Source of the DNA: Lachnospiraceae bacterium
GTDB lineage: Bacteria > Bacillota > Clostridia > Lachnospirales > Lachnospiraceae
NCBI GenBank assembly: GCA_014239155.1
Contig: JAAZZQ010000022.1
Span: 181,036-245,035, forward strand
Direction of reading: 5' to 3'
DNA length: 64,000 nt
The notes below the pieces were generated by a model that saw only the letters and a program-made list of their open reading frames with translations, made no database searches and was not told where the DNA came from. The position numbers were made by a program, and so were the translations under genes. Of the stretch, positions 54,521 through 63,250 are shown in pieces (the stretch's first letter is position 1; each line of letters starts with the position of its first letter).

Positions 54521-56065
54521 ATGGTGAGTAAGAAAACAACAGTATTAATGATTCTTGATGGATATGGGTTAAATGAAAAGACAGAGCACAATGCGGTGGC
54601 ACTTGGAAAAACACCCGTGATGGACAGGCTGATGAAGGAGTATCCGTTTGTAAAGGGAAATGCGAGCGGTATGGCAGTAGGGCTTCCAGACGGGCAGATG
54701 GGTAACTCTGAGGTGGGGCATTTGAACATGGGTGCTGGTAGAATTGTATATCAGGAGTTAACAAGAATTACAAAAGAGATTCAAGATGGAACTTTTTTTG
54801 AAAATCCGGCTTTGATGGAAGCAGTAGGCAATTGCAAGGCGAAAAATTCTGCGCTGCATTTGTTTGGGCTTTTGTCAGATGGCGGTGTACACAGTCACAA
54901 TACTCATTTGTATGGGTTGTTGGAGTTGGCAAAGAGAAATGGACTTTCTGAGGTTTATGTGCACTGTTTCCTAGATGGGCGTGACACACCACCTGCATCA
55001 GGAAAAGGTTTTGCAGAAGAACTTGAGGCGAAGATGGCAGAGATTGGTGTGGGTAAAATTGCATCTGTAATGGGTCGTTATTATGCGATGGATAGAGACA
55101 ACAATTATGATCGTGTACAGAAGGCTTACGAGGCATTGACAGAAGGCAAGGGCGAGCAGGCGGTTTCTGGTCCAGCCGGAATACAGCAGTCTTATGACAA
55201 TAACAAGACAGATGAATTTGTGCTTCCAACGGTTGTGACAGAGAATGGAAAGGCAATTGCTACTATTAAAGATGGCGATTCTATAATCTTCTTCAATTTC
55301 CGACCAGACCGCGCAAGAGAGATTACTAGGGCTTTCTGTGATGATGATTTCAAGGGCTTTGACAGAAAGCGGCTTGATGTGAAATATGTGTGCTTTTCAG
55401 ATTATGATCCAACGATTCCAAACAAGACAGTTGCATTCCACAAGATTGCAGTGACTAATACTTTTGGCGAGTGGCTTGCTGCAAATAATATGAAGCAGGC
55501 AAGAATTGCTGAGACAGAAAAATATGCCCATGTTACATTCTTTTTTAACGGCGGTGTAGAAGAGCCAAATAAAGATGAAGACAGAGTGCTTGTTCCATCT
55601 CCAAAGGAAGTGGCAACATATGATTTGAAACCAGAGATGAGTGCTTATATTGTGTGTGACAAGCTCATTGAGGCAATTAAGTCTGGCAACTATGATGTGA
55701 TTATTATTAATTTTGCAAATCCTGATATGGTAGGGCACACAGGTGTTGAGGAGGCTGCAATCAAAGCTGTTGAGGCGGTTGATGAATGTGTGGGAAAGGC
55801 AGTAGATGCGATTTTAGAGGTAGATGGCACCATGTTTATCTGTGCAGATCACGGCAATGCCGAACAGCTTGTTGACTATGAAACTGGTGCGCCGTTTACA
55901 GCGCATACAACAAATCCAGTTCCATTTATTCTCGTGAATTATGATTCGGCATATACACTGCGCGAGGGCGGCTGTCTTGCAGATATCGTACCGACTTTAA
56001 TTGAAACGATGGGAATGCAACAGCCAGTGGAGATGACAGGTAAGTCTTTGTTGGTGCGCAGGTAA
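54521..56065 (+). CDS. gpmI: 2,3-Bisphosphoglycerate-independent phosphoglycerate mutase
   Basis: 514 residues, normal length. Alkaline-phosphatase-superfamily metal motifs LMILDGYGLNE and GNSEVGHLNMGAGR (phosphoserine near residue 67) start the protein; VHCFLDGRDTPP, GRYYAMDRD, FFNFRPDRAREITR and the C-terminal ADHGNAEQ...HTTNPVPF follow. It interconverts 3- and 2-phosphoglycerate in glycolysis with Mn. AGGAGG lies four bases before the ATG (seven before an alternative GTG). Confidence 0.98.
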   Translation: MVSKKTTVLMILDGYGLNEKTEHNAVALGKTPVMDRLMKEYPFVKGNASGMAVGLPDGQMGNSEVGHLNMGAGRIVYQELTRITKEIQDGTFFENPALMEAVGNCKAKNSALHLFGLLSDGGVHSHNTHLYGLLELAKRNGLSEVYVHCFLDGRDTPPASGKGFAEELEAKMAEIGVGKIASVMGRYYAMDRDNNYDRVQKAYEALTEGKGEQAVSGPAGIQQSYDNNKTDEFVLPTVVTENGKAIATIKDGDSIIFFNFRPDRAREITRAFCDDDFKGFDRKRLDVKYVCFSDYDPTIPNKTVAFHKIAVTNTFGEWLAANNMKQARIAETEKYAHVTFFFNGGVEEPNKDEDRVLVPSPKEVATYDLKPEMSAYIVCDKLIEAIKSGNYDVIIINFANPDMVGHTGVEEAAIKAVEAVDECVGKAVDAILEVDGTMFICADHGNAEQLVDYETGAPFTAHTTNPVPFILVNYDSAYTLREGGCLADIVPTLIETMGMQQPVEMTGKSLLVRR

Positions 56066-56145
56066 GAAGCTGTAGAAAATAGCTGATATATAAATTGTGC
56101 AAAATATTTTTCTACAGCTCTAAAAAATAAACTAGGAATTTATTT

Positions 56146-56195
56146 CTGTCTTGGAAATAAAATGCAAGTGAACTTTTATTTTATTTTCAAGGCAG
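56146..56195. terminator. Hairpin terminator between converging gpmI and DUF1622 gene
   Basis: CTGTCTTGGAAATAAAA (56146-56162) pairs with TTTTATTTTCAAGGCAG (56179-56195) over 17 positions with two G-U pairs. Its A/T-rich apex and position between the stops suit a shared terminator. A smaller stem (AGCTGTAGAAAA/TTTTCTACAGCT) lies just after gpmI at about 56069-56119. Confidence 0.6.
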
Positions 56196-56197
56196 AT

Positions 56198-56557
56198 TTA
56201 ATTTTTTAGCTCCTCTTCTTTATCCATCGCCAACGCTTTTTCTTCATGTTTAATTTCCCAGTGGATAAGGAAAGTGAGAATACCACGCAACAGGATAATA
56301 ACGCCTAATATGCCAAGTTCACCCCATTCACGCACAATAACTGTACGCAAAACCTCGCTGCCCATTTTAAATTCCAGGGACAGCGCGATGCCTTGCGCCA
56401 AATCAAGACGGATTCTAGCATCATGTTTTATCCAATACCAGAAACATTTGACGGCAGTAAAGACAAGAATGGCAACACCGAACAGTTCCAGAAGAATTGT
56501 GCAGATTTCTACAATATTAGTTAGTAACAATTCTAAACATTTTATAATGGAATGCAT
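56198..56557 (-). CDS. DUF1622-family membrane protein
   Basis: 119 residues from ATG 56557 (GAAGGAGGG upstream). Three hydrophobic helices with the conserved RIRLDLAQGIALSLEFKMGSE segment between the first two, the DUF1622 hallmark, and VIILLRGILTFLIHWEI as the last helix, then a charged tail. Function unknown. It is transcribed alone, leftward. Confidence 0.9.
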   Translation of the reverse strand: MHSIIKCLELLLTNIVEICTILLELFGVAILVFTAVKCFWYWIKHDARIRLDLAQGIALSLEFKMGSEVLRTVIVREWGELGILGVIILLRGILTFLIHWEIKHEEKALAMDKEEELKN

Positions 56558-56623
56558 GGAATACCCTCCTTCTACATTGAAACGTTCATTGTTATTTTTA
56601 CCTGATAAAGTCAAGTATATTTT

Positions 56624-56652
56624 ATTATATCTTATTTTTATATTGTTCGCAA
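56624..56652 (-). promoter_or_regulatory. Promoter of the DUF1622 gene
   Basis: Minus-strand TTGCGA (56647-56652), 17-base spacer and perfect TATAAT (56624-56629), giving a ~60-base leader. Confidence 0.7.
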
Positions 56653-56842
56653 CTATTCGGCAATGTCAGTTAGTTAAAGAAACGTCTTGAAAATGCCTTT
56701 TTATTGTTTTTGAGGTCTTTTCACAGGCTGTTTTGGTTAAAATTTTGGTTATATTCCTTCGAGCTTTAGAGGAGGTGTAACTAAAAAATGCATAAAAATA
56801 ATATATAAGGTGCTAACAAACTCCAATGTTTATCAGGGGTGT

Positions 56843-56931
56843 TTAACGAACTGATATTGATCGTAAATGGGTAGAGCAATCCCTTGCTATTAAAATTGAA
56901 TATTGGTGGTTAACGAACTAGAGTGGATCGT
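56843..56931 (+). repeat. Bipartite direct repeats upstream of the tRNA pair
   Basis: TTAACGAACT-N6-GATCGT occurs twice, at 56843-56864 and 56910-56931, exactly 67 bases apart; a weaker CTAACAAACT lies at about 56813-56822. The 56558-56995 gap also has the DUF1622 promoter, the tRNA promoter and a six-codon ORF behind a strong GAGGAGGTG (56788-56808), but no larger gene. The repeats could be regulator or integrase arm sites. Confidence 0.6.
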
Positions 56932-56958
56932 GAATAGTAACATTTTTGTATTTTTTGC

Positions 56959-56986
56959 TTGCATTCTTTTTACACTGTGTTATAAT
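56959..56986 (+). promoter_or_regulatory. Promoter of the tRNA operon
   Basis: TTGCAT (56959-56964), 16-base spacer, perfect TATAAT (56981-56986), ten bases before tRNA-Ala. Confidence 0.8.
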
Positions 56987-56995
56987 TTTATTTAT

Positions 56996-57068
56996 GGGGA
57001 TATAGCTCAGCTGGGAGAGCGATACGTTCGCAACGTATAGGTCACGAGTTCGAGTCTCGCTATCTCCA
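56996..57068 (+). tRNA. tRNA-Ala (anticodon CGC)
   Basis: 73 bases, full cloverleaf: acceptor GGGGATA/TATCTCC with the G3-U70 pair that identifies alanine tRNAs, D-arm GCTC/GAGC, anticodon stem ATACG/CGTAT around TTCGCAA, T-loop TTCGAGT. One mismatch (A-C) tops the T-stem. The 3' CCA is not encoded. Confidence 0.93.
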
Positions 57069-57072
57069 TTTT

Positions 57073-57146
57073 GGAAGCATAGCTCAGCCGGGATGAGCGT
57101 TCGCCTCACACGCGAGAGGTCAGGGGTTCGAGCCCCCTTGCTTCCA
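57073..57146 (+). tRNA. tRNA-Val (anticodon CAC)
   Basis: 74 bases: perfect acceptor GGAAGCA/TGCTTCC, D-arm GCTC/GAGC, anticodon stem TTCGC/GCGAG around CTCACAC, T-stem AGGGG/CCCCC-type with TTCGAGC loop. It reads GUG codons. It starts four bases after tRNA-Ala. CCA is not encoded. Confidence 0.92.
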
Positions 57147-57170
57147 TTGAAATTGATAAAAATGGAGAAA

Positions 57171-57207
57171 GTCCAACTACAGAATCTAATTTGTGGTTGG
57201 ATTTTTT
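57171..57207 (+). terminator. Terminator of the tRNA operon
   Basis: TCCAACTAC (57172-57180) pairs with GTGGTTGGA (57193-57201, one G-U pair), followed by six T. Confidence 0.88.
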
Positions 57208-57301
57208 ATATTGTAGAAAACTGCATTGGCATATATCTTTTGATGTTATTCTATACAAACGACATATAATAAAAGTGGCATAAAGATATAAAGTTATAGT
57301 G

Positions 57302-57354
57302 TTGACATTTATTTCAATTAATTGTAAACTAATATTAATAAATAGGTTGACAAT
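57302..57354 (+). promoter_or_regulatory. bioY promoter with BirA-type operator
   Basis: TTGACA (57302-57307), 17-base spacer, TAAACT (57325-57330). ATTGTAAAC (57321-57329) and GTTGACAAT (57346-57354) are near-perfect inverted arms 16 bases apart, the form of Gram-positive BirA operators, and the left arm overlaps the -10 box. Biotin-loaded BirA would block bioY transcription. Confidence 0.85.
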
Positions 57355-57377
57355 TAAAACACGGAGGAATTATTACT

Positions 57378-57953
57378 ATGAACACAAAAACAAAAGAAAT
57401 TACATTGATTGGTCTGATGGCGGCTGTCACATGTATTGCTGGACCCTTGTCATTGCCATTGCCGTTTAGCCCCGTTCCTATCTCTCTCACAAATCTGGCA
57501 GTTTATTTTTCGGTTTATATACTTGGAATGAAACAAGGTACGGTCAGTTATCTTGTGTATCTGCTGATTGGGTTGGTAGGGGTCCCTGTTTTTTCTGCTT
57601 TTACAGGTGGTCCAGCAAAGTTATTTGGACCGACAGGCGGCTATCTGATAGGATTTCTTTTTATGGCGCTGATTAGTGGATACTGTGTTGACAGATGGAA
57701 TGGACGGATAGCTACCAGCTTTATTGGAATGATTAGCGGAACTGTAGTGTGTTATTTTTTTGGGACGACGTGGCTTGCTTTTCAGATGAGCTTTGGGTCT
57801 AACCAGACATTTGTTACAATGTTTCCTGCGGCATTTGCTGCGGGCGTACTTCCATTTATTGTTGGAGATTTGATAAAAATTATATTAAGCTTATTGATTG
57901 GTTCGCAAGTGCGTGTGAGAGTGAGGCGGATAGCGCTTAATGAGAGCATATAA
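57378..57953 (+). CDS. bioY: Biotin transporter BioY (ECF S component)
   Basis: 191 residues, six helices. LPLPFSPVPISLTNLAVYF near the N-terminus, FTGGPAKLFGPTGGYLIGF (the GPTGGY motif) in the middle and FVTMFPAAFAAGVLPFIVGDLIKI near the C-terminus are diagnostic. It binds biotin and works with a shared ECF energising module encoded elsewhere. GGAGG lies upstream of the ATG, behind the BirA-like site. Confidence 0.96.
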   Translation: MNTKTKEITLIGLMAAVTCIAGPLSLPLPFSPVPISLTNLAVYFSVYILGMKQGTVSYLVYLLIGLVGVPVFSAFTGGPAKLFGPTGGYLIGFLFMALISGYCVDRWNGRIATSFIGMISGTVVCYFFGTTWLAFQMSFGSNQTFVTMFPAAFAAGVLPFIVGDLIKIILSLLIGSQVRVRVRRIALNESI

Positions 57954-57954
57954 C

Positions 57955-58005
57955 GATAAGAAATGGAGGGTGTAGTAGTGACTGCTACACCCTCCGTTTC
58001 TTATC
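57955..58005 (+). terminator. Long stem-loop after bioY
   Basis: A 21-bp stem (GATAAGAAATGGAGGGTGTAG with its complement, one G-U pair) and a nine-base loop begins two bases after the bioY stop. The T-rich 3' arm ends TTTCTTATC, but an A-run follows, so termination may be less efficient; the reverse direction would also work. Confidence 0.7.
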
Positions 58006-58219
58006 AAAAAATAAAGAGTATGAAAGAAAGGGTTGCGTATTTTTCCCGTCTCTGGAAAAGGAGTCAAAATTGTTGCTGTTTATGTCAATAATATCTAAAA
58101 TTCTGCTAAAAGTTGATGGGTGTGCACTATAATAGCAGATTTCTGACATTTATATCTCAATCTCAGCAGAATATTTTTACTTCTAAAGTGGGAGACAAAT
58201 GCCATTTTTCACTCAATAC

Positions 58220-58248
58220 TTGCAATCATGCTACAGATTGAGTATAAT
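58220..58248 (+). promoter_or_regulatory. Promoter of lepB-rbgA-lepB
   Basis: TTGCAA (58220-58225), 17-base spacer, perfect TATAAT (58243-58248). The start would be near 58255, which supports the ATG at 58293 as the lepB start. The rest of 58006-58219 shows no gene. Confidence 0.75.
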
Positions 58249-58292
58249 AATTGGTGTATCTTAGTATACATACAATGCAAAGGACAGAATGG

Positions 58293-58874
58293 ATGACAAG
58301 ACGAAAGGGATTAACATTTTACCAGAAAAAGAAAAAATTAAATATTGTTGTGGTCAAAGAAATCTTAAGCTGGATTTTTTGGGTATTTGTTTCTATATTG
58401 TTGGCAGTCGTAACAGTTTTCTGTGTTGGCATGAAAACCAGTGTGATTGGTCCTTCTATGGAACCAAGTTTATATAATGGGCAGGAGATTTTTTTAAATA
58501 GGCTGGTTTATAAAGTAACATCGCCGCGAGAGGGGGATGTTATTGTATTTCTTCCAAATGGCAATGAGAAGTCGCACTATTATGTGAAGCGTGTAGTTGG
58601 AGTTCCAGGCGATACCCTATACATAAAAAATGGTGTCTTACATGTAAATGATAATACAGTGGAACAATATTTTAATGATAAAATTGTTGAACCAGGCTTG
58701 TTGGAGAGCAAAGTGACATTAGGAGAAGATGAATATTTTGTGATTGGAGACAATTGTAATAACAGTGAAGACAGCCGCTCTGCAAATATTGGAACAGTTA
58801 AGAAGAGCTATATCATAGGGAAAGCATGGATGAAACTGGCTTCTGGCAATAGTGATATGGGTCTGATAGAATAA
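58293..58874 (+). CDS. lepB: Signal peptidase I (first copy)
   Basis: 193 residues from ATG 58293 (AAAGGA eight bases upstream). One N-terminal membrane anchor (about 24-46), nucleophile Ser55 in GPSMEPS, general-base Lys99 in YYVKRVVGVPGD and the C-terminal GDNCNNSEDSR box. It removes signal peptides on the outer face of the membrane. The second copy lies just beyond rbgA; they share about half of the visible motifs and are probably paralogues. Confidence 0.94.
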   Translation: MTRRKGLTFYQKKKKLNIVVVKEILSWIFWVFVSILLAVVTVFCVGMKTSVIGPSMEPSLYNGQEIFLNRLVYKVTSPREGDVIVFLPNGNEKSHYYVKRVVGVPGDTLYIKNGVLHVNDNTVEQYFNDKIVEPGLLESKVTLGEDEYFVIGDNCNNSEDSRSANIGTVKKSYIIGKAWMKLASGNSDMGLIE

Positions 58875-58895
58875 AATGAAAGGCATGACAAAAAT

Positions 58896-59750
58896 ATGGC
58901 AAATTATCAATGGTATCCTGGGCATATGACCAAGGCAAAGAGGATGATGCAGGAGGATATCAAACTTATTGATTTGGTGATTGAGTTGGTGGATGCGAGA
59001 GTGCCGTTCAGCAGCAGGAATCCAGATATTGATGAACTTGGAAAAAATAAATCAAGAATTATTCTTTTAAATAAATCGGATCTTGCAGATATAAGAAAGA
59101 ACAAATTGTGGATGGATTATTTTTCAAAGAGAGGGTTTTATGTGTTGGAGATGAATTCCAAGACGGGAGCTGGCATGAAATCCATTCAGGGTGTGGTACA
59201 GGAAGCATGCAAAGAGAAGATTGAGCGTGACAGGAAGCGTGGGATTCTCAATAGACCTGTGCGCGCTATGGTGGTTGGGATTCCAAATGTTGGTAAGTCT
59301 ACGTTTATCAATTCGTTTGCGGGCAAGGCATGTGCTAAGACAGGGAACAAACCCGGTGTGACAAAAGGAAAACAGTGGATACGCCTAAATAAAAGTCTTG
59401 AATTGCTGGATACACCTGGAATTTTATGGCCGAAATTTGAAGATCAGACAGTAGGGCTTCGTCTTGCTATGATTGGTTCTCTAAATGATGAAATTATACA
59501 TTTGGATGAACTTGCATATGAGCTAATTCAATTTTTGAAGGAGGAATATGCAGGTTTGCTGGAAAAACGCTATCAGATAGAGATTTCTGAGGGACAGGAG
59601 GTCTTTGACATAATCAAGGCAGTCTGTATCAGCAAAAGGTGCTATTTAAAAGGGGAAGAATTGGATATTATGAGAGCCTCCTCGATGATTGTGGAGGATT
59701 TTAGAAACGGAAGAATTGGAAAAATTACATTGGAGATACCGGAGGAATGA
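58896..59750 (+). CDS. rbgA: Ribosome biogenesis GTPase (circularly permuted)
   Basis: 284 residues. Permuted order of G motifs: G4 LLNKSDL (about residue 50) comes before G1 GIPNVGKSTF (about 128) and G3 DTPGILWPK (about 174). MANYQWYPGHMTKAKRMM at the N-terminus is typical for YlqF/RbgA. It acts in late assembly of the 50S subunit. The last bases overlap the start of the second lepB. Confidence 0.97.
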   Translation: MANYQWYPGHMTKAKRMMQEDIKLIDLVIELVDARVPFSSRNPDIDELGKNKSRIILLNKSDLADIRKNKLWMDYFSKRGFYVLEMNSKTGAGMKSIQGVVQEACKEKIERDRKRGILNRPVRAMVVGIPNVGKSTFINSFAGKACAKTGNKPGVTKGKQWIRLNKSLELLDTPGILWPKFEDQTVGLRLAMIGSLNDEIIHLDELAYELIQFLKEEYAGLLEKRYQIEISEGQEVFDIIKAVCISKRCYLKGEELDIMRASSMIVEDFRNGRIGKITLEIPEE

Positions 59751-60325
59751 TGGAAACTGAAATAATAGAAACAGAGGAAAATAAAATGAAACACATATTG
59801 AAGGAGCTGCTGAGTATCAGTATCTATCTGTTGTTGGTATTCTGTGCCGCCTATTTTATTGTCACTTATGTAGGACAGCGAACACAAGTGAGTGGGAGTA
59901 GCATGGAGACGACTTTAAGTGACGGAGATCATCTGATTGTTGACAAGATATCCTATCGGTTTGAGGATCCAGAACGATTTGATATTATTGTATTTCCATT
60001 TCAATATGACACAGATACTTATTATATTAAACGAATTATAGGAATGCCGGGTGAGACAGTACAGATAGATGATAGTGGAAATATTTATATTGATGGTGAG
60101 TTATTGGAGGAAGCTTATGGACGCGAAGTAATACAAAATCCCGGAAGAGCAAGTGATCCAATATTGCTTGGTGTGGACGAGTATTTTGTAATGGGAGACA
60201 ATCGAAACAATAGTTCGGATAGCAGGGACCCTTCTGTTGGGAATATTCATCGCAGGGATATTATTGGCAGAGCTTTCATTAGAATTTGGCCTTCCTCGAA
60301 ATTTGGGATATTGAAGCATCAATGA
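59747..60325 (+). CDS. lepB: Signal peptidase I (second copy)
   Basis: 192 residues with a single N-terminal anchor (about 22-42). Catalytic Ser52 in SGSSMETTL, Lys95 in YYIKRIIGMPGE, and MGDNRNNSSDSRDP box. It overlaps rbgA by four bases (ATGA), so it is translationally coupled to that GTPase. Two signal peptidases may divide substrates or serve under different conditions. Confidence 0.94.
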   Translation: MMETEIIETEENKMKHILKELLSISIYLLLVFCAAYFIVTYVGQRTQVSGSSMETTLSDGDHLIVDKISYRFEDPERFDIIVFPFQYDTDTYYIKRIIGMPGETVQIDDSGNIYIDGELLEEAYGREVIQNPGRASDPILLGVDEYFVMGDNRNNSSDSRDPSVGNIHRRDIIGRAFIRIWPSSKFGILKHQ

Positions 60326-60479
60326 ATTCTAAAAGCCTCGACGTAGCAGTATTATGCCTATGTTTTTGAACTGGCGCTGTCAAAAATTTGCTCTCGTAGT
60401 TGCGGTTGTACATGACGCAGTATATAGGGCAAAGCTTATTGGCTGTGAATATAAAATATAGAAAGGACACGATGATTTT

Positions 60480-61262
60480 GTGGAAAAGAAAATAGGAGAA
60501 ATCAAAAATGAATTAAAGGCAGCATGCGAAAGTGAGCTGCCTGTTTTTGTGGAGCGTTACGAGGCTGACCAACGAAGCGGTGTGCAGGCGCTTGTGGCAA
60601 AAGCAAGGAAGTCGATGGACGCTTATGAGAAGGAAAAACAACGCACAGAACACATGAAAAGGTACGAAAAAGAATATGATTCTTTTGGATATATCTGTGG
60701 AATTGATGAAGTCGGCAGAGGACCACTTGCAGGACCTGTGGTAGCAGGGGCAGTGATATTGCCAAAGGATTGTCAAATCTTATATCTCAACGATTCTAAA
60801 CAATTGAGTGAAAAGAAGCGCGAGGAACTATATGATATTATTATGAGAGAGGCTATATCAGTAGGGATTGGATATGCGTCCCACGAGCGAATTGATCAGA
60901 TTAATATTTTACAGGCAACTTATGAGGCAATGCGGCAGGCAATTAGCAAATTGAGTGTACAACCAGATATTTTGTTAAATGACGCAGTTAAAATACCTGA
61001 GGTGAAAATTCGACAGGTTCCAATTATTAAGGGAGATGCGCAGAGTGTATCAATTGCCGCAGCAAGTATTGTCGCAAAGGTGACAAGGGACCGATTGATG
61101 GCGGAGTATGACAAGACATATCCAGAATATCATTTTGCAGACAATAAAGGTTACGGCGCAGCAGTCCATATTGAGGCTTTGAAAAAATATGGTGCGTCTC
61201 CAATCCATCGGAAAAGTTTTATCAAAAATTTTATTGAGGAAAAAGAGGATATGCAAGAATAG
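60480..61262 (+). CDS. rnhB: Ribonuclease HII
   Basis: 260 residues from a GTG at 60480 (AGAAAGGA 12 bases upstream). An N-terminal helical extension of ~70 residues, as in B. subtilis RnhB, precedes the catalytic domain: ICGIDEVGRGPLAGPVVAGAV with the Asp-Glu pair, LNDSKQLSEKKRE and SIAAASIVAKVTRDRLM. It removes RNA from RNA-DNA hybrids and misincorporated ribonucleotides. A 154-base gap separates it from lepB. Confidence 0.95.
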   Translation: MEKKIGEIKNELKAACESELPVFVERYEADQRSGVQALVAKARKSMDAYEKEKQRTEHMKRYEKEYDSFGYICGIDEVGRGPLAGPVVAGAVILPKDCQILYLNDSKQLSEKKREELYDIIMREAISVGIGYASHERIDQINILQATYEAMRQAISKLSVQPDILLNDAVKIPEVKIRQVPIIKGDAQSVSIAAASIVAKVTRDRLMAEYDKTYPEYHFADNKGYGAAVHIEALKKYGASPIHRKSFIKNFIEEKEDMQE

Positions 61263-61277
61263 TAGGAGGGGAAATTA

Positions 61278-63161
61278 ATGGATAGTGTATTGTCAGGATA
61301 TTCACAGAACTATGGCGGGAATCAGATAGCGCAGGGATACGCAGGAACCGTGAGCACGGCAGGAAGTGCCACTTCTGGAAGTGCGCAGGGAGTGGATGTG
61401 ACACAATTACAACCTGGCGATACATTTCAGGGAGAAATTGTCTCTGTCAATGGTGAAGATGTTCAGATACAATTGGCAAATGGACAGTATATGGCAGCGA
61501 AACTAGAACGTGATGTACAGTTGGCTCTCGGACAGGTTATGAACCTACAAGTGCAATCGAACAAAGATAATCGAGTAGTTTTAAAGCCTGTCTATGATGG
61601 AAAGATGCAGATGTTGCGCGTGGGAGAAGCAGCGCTCCGCGCAGCACATATGGCGGTCAATGACAGAACAATGTCACTTGTGTCAACATTGCTGGAAAAT
61701 GGAATGCCTATCAACAAAAATACGCTGATGCTGTTCAATCGATTGACTTTGCAGAATCCCAATGCAAGTATGGCAGACTTGATTAAGTTGAGCAAATTGC
61801 AGCTGCCAATCAATGACAATAGCCTTTCTCAGCTTCAGAGTTATCAAAAGAGCGAACACAAACTGTTAGATGGTATTCGAGAAGCATCTGATGAGATATT
61901 AAAATTATATGATACATTAACTGGAAAGACAGAGATGCAAGGCGGTCAGAATTTGTCTGGAAATGGTATAATGAACGCTGCGCAAAGCATTATTACAGGG
62001 CAAACAGCACTGGAAAATGGCAGTAAATTTCTTGAACGGGTACTTTTGCTGCTCTCAGGGGAAGAAGCGCAAAGTGCAAATACACAAAACTCTGGATATG
62101 AGCATAACAATATTAATAATACCGTTTTGCAGGAAAATCAAGGTGCACAGACAAGTGAGAATATACAGTCAAATGCAGACAAAAACATTCGAAACAGTGT
62201 GCTGAATCCAGCAGAAAATCTTGACAGTGAGACTAAGAGGACAACAAGTTTACAGGAACAAACCGATAAAGTATCACAGAATGCAGAGCAAGCTTTTAAG
62301 CAGGAAGGTGCAACAGAAAGTAAAATGAATAGTTCATACGATGCATTTTATCATCAACTAAAAAATGAGCCTTTGAAGACAGTGCCAAATAGAATTATTT
62401 TATTTATAAAAGAGGGCGTGAAGGAGGGAAATCTGACATTAAAAGATGTAAAGCAATTGCTGTTTGACAGTGAGATTGGTAAGCAATTAACAACAGAACA
62501 AAAGTCTGAAATTTTTCATGCAGAACCATTTCGGTCAATGCTTAAAAATGGACTGCAAAAACAGTGGACGCTGTCGCCGCAGGATCTAGCACAGGAGGGC
62601 AAGGTGGAGGAGTTTTATCAAAAACTTGCCAGAGAGAGCAGCCAGTTGACGCGCATGATGAATGAGGCAATGCAAGCTGCCAATCAGGGGAACAATGGTA
62701 CTCAGGCACGCGCGATGGCAAATCTCAGTGAGAATGTTGAGTTTATGAATCAGATGAATCAGATGTTCACTTATGTGCAGTTGCCGTTAAAATTGGGTAA
62801 TTCGCAGGCGCATGGGGACTTGTATGTCTATACAAACAAGAAAAATATGGCGCGCAAGGATGGTATGCTCACAGCATTTTTGCATTTGGATATGGACTAT
62901 TTAGGGGCGCTTGATGTCAGCATTTCTCTTCAGACTGAACGCAGTCAAGTCACCACAAAGTTTTACCTTGATGAAACGTCTATTGCGCTGGTGGAGGGGC
63001 ATATTGACGAGCTGTCACAGAGATTGTTGAAAAAAGGATATCAGTGCAAAAATATGATTTTGGAGAAAGAGGAGAACAAGACAGTCCTAGAACACATGGA
63101 AGAGCAAGTGGCAGGAGGCAGTGCAGTTCTCAGTTATCAAACCTTTGACACAAGGGCATAA
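61278..63161 (+). CDS. FliK/YlqG-like protein
   Basis: 627 residues, no signal peptide. A Gly/Ser/Gln-rich start, a beta-rich block (LQPGDTFQGEIVSVNGEDVQIQLANGQ), a long Gln/Asn-rich low-complexity middle (about 230-360) and a C-terminal FliK-like domain: VQLPLKLGNSQAHGDLYVYTNKK, HLDMDYLGALDVSISLQ and VTTKFYLDETS. In Bacillus ylqG lies between rnhB and the FlhB-like ylqH; here the same order is interrupted after this gene by an insertion element. GGAGGGG precedes the ATG by eight bases. A role in hook-length control or a flagellum-independent secretion task is inferred. Confidence 0.82.
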   Translation: MDSVLSGYSQNYGGNQIAQGYAGTVSTAGSATSGSAQGVDVTQLQPGDTFQGEIVSVNGEDVQIQLANGQYMAAKLERDVQLALGQVMNLQVQSNKDNRVVLKPVYDGKMQMLRVGEAALRAAHMAVNDRTMSLVSTLLENGMPINKNTLMLFNRLTLQNPNASMADLIKLSKLQLPINDNSLSQLQSYQKSEHKLLDGIREASDEILKLYDTLTGKTEMQGGQNLSGNGIMNAAQSIITGQTALENGSKFLERVLLLLSGEEAQSANTQNSGYEHNNINNTVLQENQGAQTSENIQSNADKNIRNSVLNPAENLDSETKRTTSLQEQTDKVSQNAEQAFKQEGATESKMNSSYDAFYHQLKNEPLKTVPNRIILFIKEGVKEGNLTLKDVKQLLFDSEIGKQLTTEQKSEIFHAEPFRSMLKNGLQKQWTLSPQDLAQEGKVEEFYQKLARESSQLTRMMNEAMQAANQGNNGTQARAMANLSENVEFMNQMNQMFTYVQLPLKLGNSQAHGDLYVYTNKKNMARKDGMLTAFLHLDMDYLGALDVSISLQTERSQVTTKFYLDETSIALVEGHIDELSQRLLKKGYQCKNMILEKEENKTVLEHMEEQVAGGSAVLSYQTFDTRA

Positions 63162-63250
63162 AAAGGGTTATAGTAGTTGAAATAAAGTTATAAATAGTCT
63201 ATTAGATTTTATAGCATGATATGTTATAATCATGTATAGAAGTGGTAAAA

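Noticed and set aside
56788..56808. Six-codon ORF behind a strong GAGGAGGTG
   Set aside because: Too short to support as a gene; no terminator or downstream reading frame that would make it a leader.
61900..62350. Low-complexity middle of the FliK-like gene as a possible repeat array
   Set aside because: Asn/Gln-rich but without periodic nucleotide repeats; it is the usual disordered linker of FliK-type proteins.
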